Assembly (NCBI GenBank): GCA_024642335.1
Contig: JAHEBH010000006.1
Location: 1 to 64,000, forward strand
Length of the DNA stretch: 64,000 bases
DNA from: Erythrobacter sp.
GTDB taxonomy: Bacteria > Pseudomonadota > Alphaproteobacteria > Sphingomonadales > Sphingomonadaceae
Reading direction: 5' to 3'
The notes under the pieces were generated by a model, which was not told the DNA's origin, made no database searches, and worked only from the letters and a program-made list of their open reading frames with translations. How positions within the stretch are numbered: the stretch's first letter is position 1; every line of letters begins with the position of its first letter. This document shows positions 9,456 through 18,495 of this stretch, in pieces. Position numbers and translations under genes: made by a program.

Positions 9456-9526
9456 GTCCCCGCGCAGGCGGGGACCACGGCAAGACTTGCGCCAGACTAA
9501 CAAAGTCCCCCGCCTTCGCGGGGGGT
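9456..9526. repeat. Second palindromic repeat family, two hairpins between convergent genes
   Basis: Hairpin GTCCCCGC/GCGGGGAC (9456-9475) begins directly after the phosphatase stop. A related hairpin CCCCCGC/GCGGGGG (about 9506-9526) lies near the trxA stop. The sequence differs from the 8530 family. Without long T-tracts these are better called REP-like elements than intrinsic terminators, though they may stop transcription from both sides. Confidence 0.7.
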
Positions 9527-9537
9527 GCATCCAGAGT

Positions 9538-9858
9538 TCAGAGAACGCTTTCGATCCAGCCCTTGAGCGCGTTCTTGGGTGCGGCGCCGGTCTTGTGCGC
9601 CACGGGCTCGCCATTCTTGAACAGCACCAGCAGCGGGATCGACTGCACGCCCATCGAACTCGGCACATCGGGATTTTCCATGATGTCCATCTTGGCGATG
9701 GTAACCTGATCGGCCAACTCTTCGCTGATTTCTTCCAGCGCGGGCGCGATCATCTTGCAGGGGCCGCACCAGTCCGCCCAGAAATCGACGAGCACGGGCT
9801 TGTCGGAATCGAGCACATCGGCCTTGAAGCTGGCATCGGTGACGGATTTGGTGGCCAT
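9538..9858 (-). CDS. trxA: Thioredoxin
   Basis: The product is 106 aa, the standard thioredoxin length. The active site WCGPCK is at about residues 31-36, and the cis-Pro loop is GVQSIPLLVLF. It reduces cytoplasmic disulfides and is itself reduced by thioredoxin reductase. I chose the ATG giving MATKSVTDASF because AGGAG lies about 8 nt upstream; the longer ORF-track start adds 19 residues not typical of the family. It follows addA on the same strand, an arrangement conserved in many alphaproteobacteria. Confidence 0.97.
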   Translation of the reverse strand: MATKSVTDASFKADVLDSDKPVLVDFWADWCGPCKMIAPALEEISEELADQVTIAKMDIMENPDVPSSMGVQSIPLLVLFKNGEPVAHKTGAAPKNALKGWIESVL

Positions 9859-9933
9859 GGGGGAATCTCCTGAAATCTCTTGTCGCCAATCTAGGTATGC
9901 GCGGGAAATCGGCAATATCTCACGGGCAAAGGA

Positions 9934-12900
9934 TTACTGCACCGGGGCCAAGGCCGGTTTGTTTGCGCGCAACATATCCCCGGGAATCGCGATCAATTGC
10001 GGTGTTTGCGTGTAGAGGACCACAGCCTCCACGCGCTTGCCTGGAAAGATCACCTCCAGCGCGGCGGCATAGGCGCCCATCTGCCTGATCGTCGAATCGG
10101 GCATTTGCTCAAGCGACGAAGGCGGGCGCCGCGCGGTCTTGAAATCGCAGACGAGGACGCGATCACCCTCCACCAGCAAGCGGTCCGCCAGGCCGGCAAT
10201 CACCTGTCCGCCCACCGTTGCAGCCAGCGGCACCTCTGCCAATGCATCAGGCCCGAACAGAGATGCCCAGGCCGGCTCGCACAGGACCGCCAGCGCCTTG
10301 TCGAGCATTTCGCGCCGCTCCGCATCGTTGAAATCACGCGCCTGATGGGCAAGCCATGCCGCCCCCCGAACGGCCCGATCATCTGCCGCAACATCGGGCA
10401 AGCGTTCGAGCAGGCTGTGCATCAGCACACCGCGCCGCGCCGCATTGGCGACAAGCTCCGGCGGCAATGGCGGATCGGAACCCTGCTCCTCGCCCGCAGA
10501 CGACGGCGCAAGCGGGCGCGGCGGACGCGGTTCATCGCCAATGGGGGAGCGAACCCAAGCAGGCAATTCCAGATGAGCCCCTTCCTGCTCGGTATCGACC
10601 TTGGGGATATGCGCAGCCTGAGAGCCACGTTCGCGCCGCGCGCCCCAGATATCGTCATGCTCCGCCATTTCACCGAACAGCGGGGCGAGCCGCGCATACC
10701 AGCTGTCGGTCGCTGGCTCCTTCTCGCGCTTGCCCAACGCTCCGCCTATGAACAGCGCCTCTTCCGCGCGGGTCATGGCGACATAGAGCAAGCGCCAATG
10801 CTCCTCCCGCTCGGCGGCGCGTGCCGCTTCTTCTGCGGCAAGGATCGGGCCGACTTTCTGCTCCTTGCGCAAATCGGGCAGCGGCATGGTGCGTCCGCCA
10901 CCGCCGGGTAACTCTTCTTCCAGTTCCAGCCCGCGCGTGGGAGATGCATCGGGGTTGCCGGTAGCATCGGCGAGGATCACGATCGGTGCCTGCAAGCCCT
11001 TGGCGCCGTGCACGGTCATGACCCGCACCTGCTCCCCGCCCTCGCCAGCCTCTCGCTTCAGCTCGCCTTCGCCTGCATCGAACCACTGGATGAAGCCCTG
11101 CAGCGATGGCGTATGGGCGGAGGCGTAATTGAGCGCGGCGTTGAGCAATTCATCGATGGGGTCGTTGGCCTCGCTGCCCAGCCGTGCTGTGAGTTTGCGG
11201 CGCGCCTGCCACTTACCGACGAGCATCCAGTGCAGCAGCGCCTGCGGCGGCTCGAAATCGGCGATGCGCAGCAGGTCGCGCAGCTTGTCGACCGTCTCTG
11301 CCACCAGCGGATGGTCCGATTTGCGGATATGATCCCACAGGCTGATCCGGCCCTTGCGATAGCCATGATCGAGCAGGTCCTGCTGGCTCCACCCGAAAAT
11401 TGGCGATACGAGCAGGCTGGCGAGGCTGAGGCTATCCGCTGGCTGCGCGGCAAAGCGCAAAGCTGCCATCAGATCCTTTACAGCCAACGGAGCGCCGAGA
11501 CGCAACCTGTCGACGCCCGCCACCGGCACACCGGCCGCATGCAGCCGCGCGACGATCAGCCCCGCCAGTTCGCGGCGCTTGCGCACCAGCACCATGATAT
11601 CGCCCGGCCCGGCATTGCGCTTATTGCCCTTCACCAGCGGGAAGCCGTGCTTCATCCACTGCTTCACCTGCTCGGCAATGCGATCCGCCATCCGGCGTTC
11701 GGGTTCCGAAATCCAGCTTTCGGCCCCTTCGGGATCCTCCTCCGCGTCCTCAGGCCGGGACGAGACCGGGTTCCAGAGCGTGACGAGACCGGGACGTCCT
11801 GTGTCGCCTGCATGCGGCTCCGCGTCATGCTTTAGGCCCAGCGTTTGCGGACCGATTGCCTTGATCGCATCATCCACAAAGTCGAGCACATCCTGCGCCG
11901 TGCGGTAGGAGCGGCCCAGCCCCAGCTCCACCAATTCGCGCGCTTCGATCTGCGATCGCATCGCGGCAGCACCGCTCGCCCAGTCCTGCATCCGGCGGGC
12001 AAAACTGCGCCTGGCCGCCTCGAAATTCTCCGGGCTGGTGCCCTGAAAGCGGAAGATCGCCTGCTTGTAATCGCCCACGACGAAAACGGTGCGCAGCTTC
12101 TCGTCGCGCTGCCCAAGCCCGGTGAAAAAATCCCCTGTCAGCGCATCGACGATGGACCATTGCGCGGCGTTGGTATCCTGCGCCTCGTCGATCAGTATGT
12201 GGTCAAAACGCCGGTCCAGCTTGTAGCGGATCCACTCCCCCAGCCCGCCATCGGACAGCAATTCCGCCGCTTGGCGGATAAGGTCGTCGAAATCTACCAA
12301 CCCCTCGCGCCGCTTGGCTTCGTCCCATGCCAACGCGTAGCGCCGCCCAATGGTGAGTGCGGGGGTGATGAAATCGACAAGGTCCAGCAGAGCGATTTGG
12401 GTCTCGATTGCGCCAAGCTGGATGCCCACTTGCCCTGCAATATTCTCCATGCTCGGCTCGATCTTCAGCAGGCTGGCGAGCGAACGAATGTCGCCCTTCT
12501 GGGTATAAAGCGCAGCCTTCAGCGCCGCCATTCCCGCCAACCGTTCATCGGCATTGCCCGCAAACCATGTCTCGATGGCCTCGCAGCAATCGAACGCGGT
12601 CTTGGTACCCCACGCAGTGTGGACCGCATGCCAGCGCCGCAGCATTGACTCGTCGAACGAGCCGGGCGCGCATTGGGCGGCTATATCATTGCGAGAGGTG
12701 TCCGGCGCCAGCCCGAGCAGGCGCTCCACGCGATCGCGCATCGGCGGTTGCCATGCGCCTTTGCCGAACCATGCTTCGCGCGCCAAAGCGCAGCGCATCA
12801 GCCAGCCGCGCGCACCGTCCGCTCCCATGCGTAGCGAGAGCAGTTCCAACGCCTCTATCGCCTCGCGATCACCCTTCGCTTCCCAATCGACCAGCAAATC

Positions 12901-13389
12901 CCTCAGCACACGATGCGCCAACAGGTCGCGGTCGCGGTCCTCCATCGGCTGCGTACCCGGCTCGATCCCCGCTTCCACCGGAAAGGCGGCGAGCAGATAT
13001 TGCGCAAAGGCGTGGATCGTATCGATCCTCAGCCCGCCGCCCGGACAATCGAGCACGCTGGCGAAGAGAGTGCGTGCACGGGCGACGGTTTCGGGATCAT
13101 TATCGGCGCCGATCGCCAACAGATCGCCTGCAAGCGCTTCGTCCTTCATCCGCACCCAATTGGCCAGCACCTCGTTTACGCGCGTCGCCATTTCGGCGGC
13201 GCCCGCCTTGGTGAAGGTGAGGCACAATATCTGCTCGGGCCGCACATCCTTGCGCAGCAACAGCCGCAGCACGCGGGCGGACAGCACCTGCGTCTTGCCC
13301 GTGCCGGCAGAGGCCGAAAGCCACACGCTGTCTCTCGGATCGACCGCGCGCGCCTGGTTATCGCTGAGGGGATGGACCTTGCCGCTCAT
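9934..13389 (-). CDS. addA: Double-strand break repair helicase-nuclease subunit AddA
   Basis: The product is about 1151 aa. It is a UvrD/RecB-type superfamily 1 helicase with a C-terminal RecB nuclease, acting with AddB to process DNA ends for RecA. Walker A is ASAGTGKT near residue 25. Walker B is ILIDEAQDTNAAQW and motif VI-type sequence is LLYVAMTRAEEALF. The nuclease motif VCDFKTARRPP and downstream QMGAYAAAL near the C-terminus are intact, so both activities should be present. I chose ATG 13389, which overlaps the addB stop as ATGA. The long plus-strand ORFs opposite are shadows. Confidence 0.97.
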   Translation of the reverse strand: MSGKVHPLSDNQARAVDPRDSVWLSASAGTGKTQVLSARVLRLLLRKDVRPEQILCLTFTKAGAAEMATRVNEVLANWVRMKDEALAGDLLAIGADNDPETVARARTLFASVLDCPGGGLRIDTIHAFAQYLLAAFPVEAGIEPGTQPMEDRDRDLLAHRVLRDLLVDWEAKGDREAIEALELLSLRMGADGARGWLMRCALAREAWFGKGAWQPPMRDRVERLLGLAPDTSRNDIAAQCAPGSFDESMLRRWHAVHTAWGTKTAFDCCEAIETWFAGNADERLAGMAALKAALYTQKGDIRSLASLLKIEPSMENIAGQVGIQLGAIETQIALLDLVDFITPALTIGRRYALAWDEAKRREGLVDFDDLIRQAAELLSDGGLGEWIRYKLDRRFDHILIDEAQDTNAAQWSIVDALTGDFFTGLGQRDEKLRTVFVVGDYKQAIFRFQGTSPENFEAARRSFARRMQDWASGAAAMRSQIEARELVELGLGRSYRTAQDVLDFVDDAIKAIGPQTLGLKHDAEPHAGDTGRPGLVTLWNPVSSRPEDAEEDPEGAESWISEPERRMADRIAEQVKQWMKHGFPLVKGNKRNAGPGDIMVLVRKRRELAGLIVARLHAAGVPVAGVDRLRLGAPLAVKDLMAALRFAAQPADSLSLASLLVSPIFGWSQQDLLDHGYRKGRISLWDHIRKSDHPLVAETVDKLRDLLRIADFEPPQALLHWMLVGKWQARRKLTARLGSEANDPIDELLNAALNYASAHTPSLQGFIQWFDAGEGELKREAGEGGEQVRVMTVHGAKGLQAPIVILADATGNPDASPTRGLELEEELPGGGGRTMPLPDLRKEQKVGPILAAEEAARAAEREEHWRLLYVAMTRAEEALFIGGALGKREKEPATDSWYARLAPLFGEMAEHDDIWGARRERGSQAAHIPKVDTEQEGAHLELPAWVRSPIGDEPRPPRPLAPSSAGEEQGSDPPLPPELVANAARRGVLMHSLLERLPDVAADDRAVRGAAWLAHQARDFNDAERREMLDKALAVLCEPAWASLFGPDALAEVPLAATVGGQVIAGLADRLLVEGDRVLVCDFKTARRPPSSLEQMPDSTIRQMGAYAAALEVIFPGKRVEAVVLYTQTPQLIAIPGDMLRANKPALAPVQ

Positions 13390-16355
13390 GGCAATGCATC
13401 CTCCCGGCCCATCCACTCGTCGAGCCGCATCAGCTGGTCATATTCGGCATAGACCTTGGCCGCGGGATTGAGCCGCGCAGTGAAGCCCTCTTCGCCCAGA
13501 ATCCAGCGGTTTACCGCATCATCCAGGAATCGTTCGGCTTCATGCAGGAAGTCGTCAGGATCGATGCCTGACTGCTTTTTGCCAGACTTCAGCGGCGTGG
13601 TAACATAACCGAAATCGGTGGGATGGCCCCGCTCCTTCACTTTGCCGAGCGACCAGTATTCGAACGCGGTGGGCTCTGCCGCAATGCCGCCGAATGCACC
13701 CTGACGTGCCATCAGGCCCAGCGTGCCGAGCTGCATGGCAAAGCCCGCCTCCACCTCCTTGCTGGTGGGGGGCGCGCCGGTCTTGTAATCGACAATCGCC
13801 AGTGTTCCGTCGGGCATTTGATCGATCCGGTCGGCCTTGCCCTTTATGGTCACGCCGTGGAAGGTGACCTTGCCTTCCTCCTCTATCAGGATCGGCTTGC
13901 GGCCGGGTGCCTGGCGCACCTCCTGCTCCACCCAGTCAAGCGCCTTCATCAGCCGCGGCCGCCACAGCGCGCGCATCAGCGGATGGGCGTGCATTTCCTT
14001 GAGGTGGTGCGCGGCGAGCTCCTCCATGCTGCCCTCACCCTTGTGCCAGCTTTCGAGGATGGCATGCGCCAGCGTGCCCTGCCATGCGGGAGAAGGTTCG
14101 GCATCGAGCAGGTCAAGCTCTCGCAAGCGAAGTATCTTGTTGGCATAGAACTGGTAGGGATCACTGCGCAGCCGGTCGAGCGCGGTGACGCTCAGATCCT
14201 CGCGCCGTTGTTGCGGTGATGGCCTGGGGTCGGGGCGCTGATGCGGCGGCACCGGCTTGCCCTTGTCCACCGCGCGGGCGAGCAAGACGGGGCCATCATC
14301 GACATAGCGCTTGAGCAGGTCCTGACCCAGCAGTGCCTGCACGCGCAGCCAGAAGCGCGAAGCGATAACCGGCCCGCCTGCATCGCGCTGCGCCCGGCTC
14401 AATACCACTTCGGGTGCGCCCAAGGCGCCCGCCAGATCATGGGCGGCAAGGCCGATGCGGAAATCGGCACCCGGAACGCCCAGCGCCCGCAATATCGCGG
14501 GAGCCAGAACCGGATCGGTCGAAGGACGCGCAGGCCATGTGCCCTCGTTCAGCCCGGCACAGATGACCAGGTCCGCACGCGTCATCCGGCTTTCGAGCAG
14601 GCCATAGATCGCCACGCGCGGGTGGCCGCCATAAGGAGGGCGCACCGCCTCCCGGTCCATCGCATCGCGCAGCGCGGATGGCAGGTCGTCCATCTCGATT
14701 TTGAGGTCCGTGCTGCGCGCATGCAGGCGCAAATTCTCGACGAAACGCGCCAGCGTGCGCCCATCCTCCTGCGCCCACAAGCCCTGCCCGCACAGCGCTT
14801 CGCCTGCCGCTGCCAGCAAGTCCAGCGCGTCGCCCAGCGAGATGGCGCCCGTGACATCGAGCAGAGGTGCAAGCACCGTCTCTACTTCCTGCCACCAATC
14901 GCCATGGCCTGCGCTCGCTGCATAGCTGCGGACATGCGCAAGCCCGGGCGCGGGGCGCGGGCCACGCAGGGCGAGTTCCAGCGCGCGGGCCGCCTTGAGC
15001 CAGTCCTCGCGACCTTCCTCCCGCCGCACGAGCGGATGGGTCAGCAACGCCAGCAGCGGCACGGGCGCGGCTTCCTCCGCTGCGACATCGGCGAGTTGCA
15101 ACAGCACGCGGCCCGCCGGTGTCTGCGACAAGGGACGCCCGGCAGTATCGTCCGCCTGAAGATGCCAGCGTCGCAGATGCTGCACCACGCGGCCTGCAAG
15201 GCCCCGGTCGGGCGTGACCACCGCCACCCGCCGTTCCGGCACTTCCAGCGCCTCGCGCACCAGCAAAGCGATTGCCTGCGCTTCTTCTTCCGGATTGGCG
15301 CTTTCCATCATGCGCACACCGGCAAGGCGGCGCTTCTCGGGCGGCAGATCGACCCATGCCTTGCTCGCTTCCGGAGGCAGGAAGAGGCTGGAGATCGCAT
15401 GGCTGCGCTCGGGCGGTCCCTTGCCGAGGCCAGCCCTATGCCAATGCTCCACCTCGCCCCGCGCCACGCCCATGCGGTTGAGCAGAAGCTTCAGATGATA
15501 TTGCGGGTGGGTCACCGCATCGTCGCGCTGGAAGGGCGTTTCCTCATCGGGAGAACCGGCGCTTCCCAACTCATCCCAAACCGCGTCGGGCATGGAGAGG
15601 TCGAGATCGGGAAACACCACGGAACCCTGCGGCAACTCGCTGATAGTTCTTAGGAATTCGGCCAACGCTGGTGCAGCGCTGGTCACGCCTGCGGCAACAA
15701 TCGGCGTCTCCGGCGGATTGTGGCGCAGTCTCTTGGCCGCCTCGCGGAACAGCATGTTGCGGCGGGTGGCGGCGTCGACCTCGCCTCGCTCCTGCAATTC
15801 GGAAAGCCACATTGCCTGGATTGAGGCGAAGGTGCGCAGGTTCGTGACCCAATGCTCAGACAGTTCGCCGACGAGGTCCAACACCTGCTCGTTCATCAGG
15901 TCATCGGGCGCGATTTCCTCCACCAGCAGGCGGTCCATCACCTGGCCGGTTTCGAAAGCAAGGCGCAGCAGGGCACTGCCTTTCGGGGCATCATCTCCCC
16001 TGAAATTGCGGATCAGCCCGGCGAGACGCATCCAGCGATAGGTGGGATCGGCTGCGGGCGGCACATCCAGCGCCGCCCCCATATTGTCGAGCAGTGGCCC
16101 CAGCGCCTCGTCAAGGTCGAGATCGCCCACCATGACCATGCGCGGCATCAGCAGGCCCGCCCGGCCCTGCGTGCCGAAATGCCGGATGAAGGCCTCGCCC
16201 ACCGTGCGCGCGGCGCGGCTGCTGGGCAGGATCAGCGTAAGGCGGGCAAGCCCGAGCTGCTCGTCCCAATATCGCGGTACCAGGCCTGTCACCAGTGCAT
16301 CGGCAAAGCCGCGATGCGCGGCGATCGAATAGATGCTGGGTCCCGCCTGTCGCAT
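13386..16355 (-). CDS. addB: Double-strand break repair protein AddB
   Basis: The product is 989 aa, normal for alphaproteobacterial AddB. The N-terminal inactivated helicase-like region is followed by a C-terminal RecB-type nuclease with LAIVDYKTGAPPTSKEVEAG and EAGFAMQLGTLGLMA. It partners AddA in the end-resection complex. Its stop overlaps the addA start by 4 bp (ATGA), so the two subunits are translationally coupled. The start lies 6 bp after the murU stop, placing addBA in the same operon as the cell-wall recycling genes. Alphaproteobacterial AddB is often annotated only as PD-(D/E)XK nuclease. Confidence 0.96.
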   Translation of the reverse strand: MRQAGPSIYSIAAHRGFADALVTGLVPRYWDEQLGLARLTLILPSSRAARTVGEAFIRHFGTQGRAGLLMPRMVMVGDLDLDEALGPLLDNMGAALDVPPAADPTYRWMRLAGLIRNFRGDDAPKGSALLRLAFETGQVMDRLLVEEIAPDDLMNEQVLDLVGELSEHWVTNLRTFASIQAMWLSELQERGEVDAATRRNMLFREAAKRLRHNPPETPIVAAGVTSAAPALAEFLRTISELPQGSVVFPDLDLSMPDAVWDELGSAGSPDEETPFQRDDAVTHPQYHLKLLLNRMGVARGEVEHWHRAGLGKGPPERSHAISSLFLPPEASKAWVDLPPEKRRLAGVRMMESANPEEEAQAIALLVREALEVPERRVAVVTPDRGLAGRVVQHLRRWHLQADDTAGRPLSQTPAGRVLLQLADVAAEEAAPVPLLALLTHPLVRREEGREDWLKAARALELALRGPRPAPGLAHVRSYAASAGHGDWWQEVETVLAPLLDVTGAISLGDALDLLAAAGEALCGQGLWAQEDGRTLARFVENLRLHARSTDLKIEMDDLPSALRDAMDREAVRPPYGGHPRVAIYGLLESRMTRADLVICAGLNEGTWPARPSTDPVLAPAILRALGVPGADFRIGLAAHDLAGALGAPEVVLSRAQRDAGGPVIASRFWLRVQALLGQDLLKRYVDDGPVLLARAVDKGKPVPPHQRPDPRPSPQQRREDLSVTALDRLRSDPYQFYANKILRLRELDLLDAEPSPAWQGTLAHAILESWHKGEGSMEELAAHHLKEMHAHPLMRALWRPRLMKALDWVEQEVRQAPGRKPILIEEEGKVTFHGVTIKGKADRIDQMPDGTLAIVDYKTGAPPTSKEVEAGFAMQLGTLGLMARQGAFGGIAAEPTAFEYWSLGKVKERGHPTDFGYVTTPLKSGKKQSGIDPDDFLHEAERFLDDAVNRWILGEEGFTARLNPAAKVYAEYDQLMRLDEWMGREDALP

Positions 16356-16361
16356 CAGCCC

Positions 16362-17081
16362 TTAACAGCCATCGGTCAGCGCCAGTTCGGTGGGATGGAT
16401 CGCCTCGGGCGTGCCGACCTCGAACCAGCGCCCCGTAAAGGCGAGGCCGAATAGCCGCTCCTCCTCGATAGCGCGGTCCCACAACTTGTTGGTAGAAAAT
16501 GGCCCCGCGGGCGCTTCGCGCAGCAGTCGCTTCGAGACGAGCTGGATGCCGGTATAGATATGCGGAGCTATGCGGCCCGAACGGCGACGGCGCAGGCGTC
16601 CCATCGGGTCCATGTGGAAATCGCCCTTGCCGACGAAGTTGGACGCCCCCTTGTGTGACACCAGCAGCAGCAGCGCGTCCATCTTGTCCGCATCCCAACG
16701 CGCCGAAAGATCGGCAAAGGCGTTCTTGGGGCCATCCAGCCAGATATTGTCGCTGTTGATGCAGAAGAAGGGATCGGGAAGCAGGGCCTGCGCTTTCACC
16801 AATCCGCCACCGGTTTCGAGCAATTGCTCGCGCTCGTCCGAGATTACGACCTCCAGGTCATTGCGCACTGCCAGATGGGCTTCCAGTGCATCGGCGAGGA
16901 AGTGGACATTGACCACGGCCCGCTTGATCCCGGCTTCGACAAGCCGGTCCAGTGCATGATCGATCAGCGGCTTGCCCGCGACACGCACCAGCGGCTTGGG
17001 TTGCGCCGCGGTAAGCGGGCGCATGCGCTTGCCCAGCCCCGCAGCCATGACCATTGCCGTGTCTGAAACCAGTCTGTTCAC
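16362..17081 (-). CDS. murU: N-acetylmuramate alpha-1-phosphate uridylyltransferase MurU
   Basis: The product is 239 aa, a sugar-nucleotidyltransferase. The N-terminal signature AMVMAAGLGKRMRPLT binds the nucleotide, SDERE and CINSDNIW carry the expected acidic residues, and GTPEAIH lies near the end. Its partner amgK directly precedes it. The AmgK-MurU pair converts recycled MurNAc to UDP-MurNAc, bypassing de novo synthesis by MurA (established in Pseudomonas and Caulobacter). I chose the GTG at 17081, which overlaps the amgK stop as GTGA. The ORF-track start 37 codons earlier lies inside amgK. Confidence 0.92.
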   Translation of the reverse strand: MNRLVSDTAMVMAAGLGKRMRPLTAAQPKPLVRVAGKPLIDHALDRLVEAGIKRAVVNVHFLADALEAHLAVRNDLEVVISDEREQLLETGGGLVKAQALLPDPFFCINSDNIWLDGPKNAFADLSARWDADKMDALLLLVSHKGASNFVGKGDFHMDPMGRLRRRRSGRIAPHIYTGIQLVSKRLLREAPAGPFSTNKLWDRAIEEERLFGLAFTGRWFEVGTPEAIHPTELALTDGC

Positions 17082-18055
17082 CCAAGGCCTCCACCACGCT
17101 TGTCGCGCCATTCGGCTGGTACATTGGCATCGAACCATGACGCTACGGGGGCAAGCGCGGGATGCGCCAGGTCGCGCTCCATCGCCTCCCATACGCGGGG
17201 GATCATGGCAAGATAACGGTCCTTGCCATCACGCTTCCACAGCCGCGTGAAAATGCCCACGATCTTGGCGTTTCTCTGCGCACCCAGTCGCGCATAGTCC
17301 GCTGCAAAATCCGGCCCGCAATCGACCTTGCTGGCGTAATACCGGAGCATCTCCGCTTCCAGTTCAGGCGAAACATCGCGCCGCGCATCCTGCAGCAGCG
17401 AGACAAGGTCATAGGCCGGATGGCCGACGAGCGCGTCCTGAAAATCGATCAGGCCTTGCCCGCCACCGGGCAGCAGCATGATGTTTTCAGCGTGATAATC
17501 GCGCAGCACGGTGACGCCGGGCTTTTGCCTTTCAAGGAGCGGTTCAAGCACCTCTACCCATGCCGCATCATGCGACGCGCTGTCCGCTTCGATACCGGCT
17601 GCCGGACAGAACCATTCGGTAAACAACCGCACCTCGCGCATATAGGCCAGCATGTCATAGGGCAGGAACGGCCCCGGCGGGCACTTGTGCAGGTCCACCA
17701 GCGCATCGACGGCGGCGGCATAGGTTGCGTGTTCACCAGCCGGATTGTCATCCAGCCAGTCGCGCATGCGGTCCGTGCCGAAATCCTCGATCAGCACCAG
17801 ACCGCGATCTGCATTTTCGGCATAGATCTGCGGAGCGCGCAGGCCATGTTCGATCAGCCAATGACCGACATGCAGGAAGGGCCCAGGGTCTTCATGCGGA
17901 GGCGGCGCGTCCATCAGCATGGCGCTGGCTCCGTCCCGGCGGATACGGAAATAGCGCCGAAAGCTGGCATCGCCGGGCAGAGGCTCGATCTGCGCCCCTC
18001 CCCAGCCTGCCCCGGCCAGAAACTCTTCAACACCTTCCGGCAAATCCGCATTCAT
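17078..18055 (-). CDS. amgK: N-acetylmuramate/N-acetylglucosamine anomeric kinase AmgK (APH-type phosphotransferase)
   Basis: The product is 325 aa, a choline/aminoglycoside phosphotransferase-type kinase. The Brenner-type catalytic loop is VLRDYHAENIML (usually HGDxxxxN; here the pattern is RDYHAEN), followed by the DFG-like LIDFQDALVGHPAYDLVSL. AmgK phosphorylates MurNAc at the anomeric position before MurU adds UMP. I chose ATG 18055, overlapping the tsaE stop as ATGA. Automatic annotation often calls it aminoglycoside phosphotransferase; the murU neighbour argues against resistance. Confidence 0.92.
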   Translation of the reverse strand: MNADLPEGVEEFLAGAGWGGAQIEPLPGDASFRRYFRIRRDGASAMLMDAPPPHEDPGPFLHVGHWLIEHGLRAPQIYAENADRGLVLIEDFGTDRMRDWLDDNPAGEHATYAAAVDALVDLHKCPPGPFLPYDMLAYMREVRLFTEWFCPAAGIEADSASHDAAWVEVLEPLLERQKPGVTVLRDYHAENIMLLPGGGQGLIDFQDALVGHPAYDLVSLLQDARRDVSPELEAEMLRYYASKVDCGPDFAADYARLGAQRNAKIVGIFTRLWKRDGKDRYLAMIPRVWEAMERDLAHPALAPVASWFDANVPAEWRDKRGGGLG

Positions 18056-18495
18056 TCCCAGCGTCCGCTCCAATCGTCACCCGGTTCGATCACCGCCCTG
18101 CGCCCGTCTCCCGACACTTCCAGAGTAATCGCAAGACAGCCGGCTTCATGGGCAAAACCGCCCGCCCTGCCGGGCCATTCGGCCAAGAGGACGGCTCCTT
18201 CACGATAGTGGCCCAGCCCGATCTCTTCCAGTTCCTGCGGTGATTCCAGACGGTAAAAATCTGCATGGACTACCGGCAGGCGCGTGTCGGGCGGGTCGTA
18301 GGTTTCGATGATCGTGAATGTGGGGGACGGCACCTCTCCCACATGACCCAATGCGGCCAGGATTGCGCGGCACAGCGTGGTCTTGCCCGTTCCCAGCCCG
18401 CCGCTCAGGGCAACCACATCGCTTGCGCGCAGCAGTGCGGCAATGCGCATTCCCAGGGCCTCCATCGCGGCAAGATCGGGCAGGTCCACGATCAA
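18052..18495 (-). CDS. tsaE: tRNA t6A37 biosynthesis ATPase TsaE
   Basis: The product is 147 aa, the usual small size. Walker A is GGLGTGKTTLCRAIL near residues 32-40, with SPTFTIIETYD and HADFYRLES, the standard TsaE signatures. It drives the TsaBDE complex that makes threonylcarbamoyl-adenosine at position 37 of ANN-decoding tRNAs. Its ATG overlaps the stop of the histidine kinase gene (ATGA) and its stop overlaps the amgK start. It is therefore locked in a coupled chain from the kinase through to murU. Confidence 0.96.
   Translation of the reverse strand: MIVDLPDLAAMEALGMRIAALLRASDVVALSGGLGTGKTTLCRAILAALGHVGEVPSPTFTIIETYDPPDTRLPVVHADFYRLESPQELEEIGLGHYREGAVLLAEWPGRAGGFAHEAGCLAITLEVSGDGRRAVIEPGDDWSGRWE

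Noticed and set aside
8530-9526. CRISPR-like repeats
   Set aside because: The repeats are GC-rich palindromes of two families with no regular spacing, spacers or cas genes.
14241-15653. 470-aa plus-strand ORF
   Set aside because: Antisense to addB, with no recognisable domain.
17078-18055. Aminoglycoside resistance gene
   Set aside because: The phosphotransferase is coupled to murU and tsaE, the standard AmgK context.
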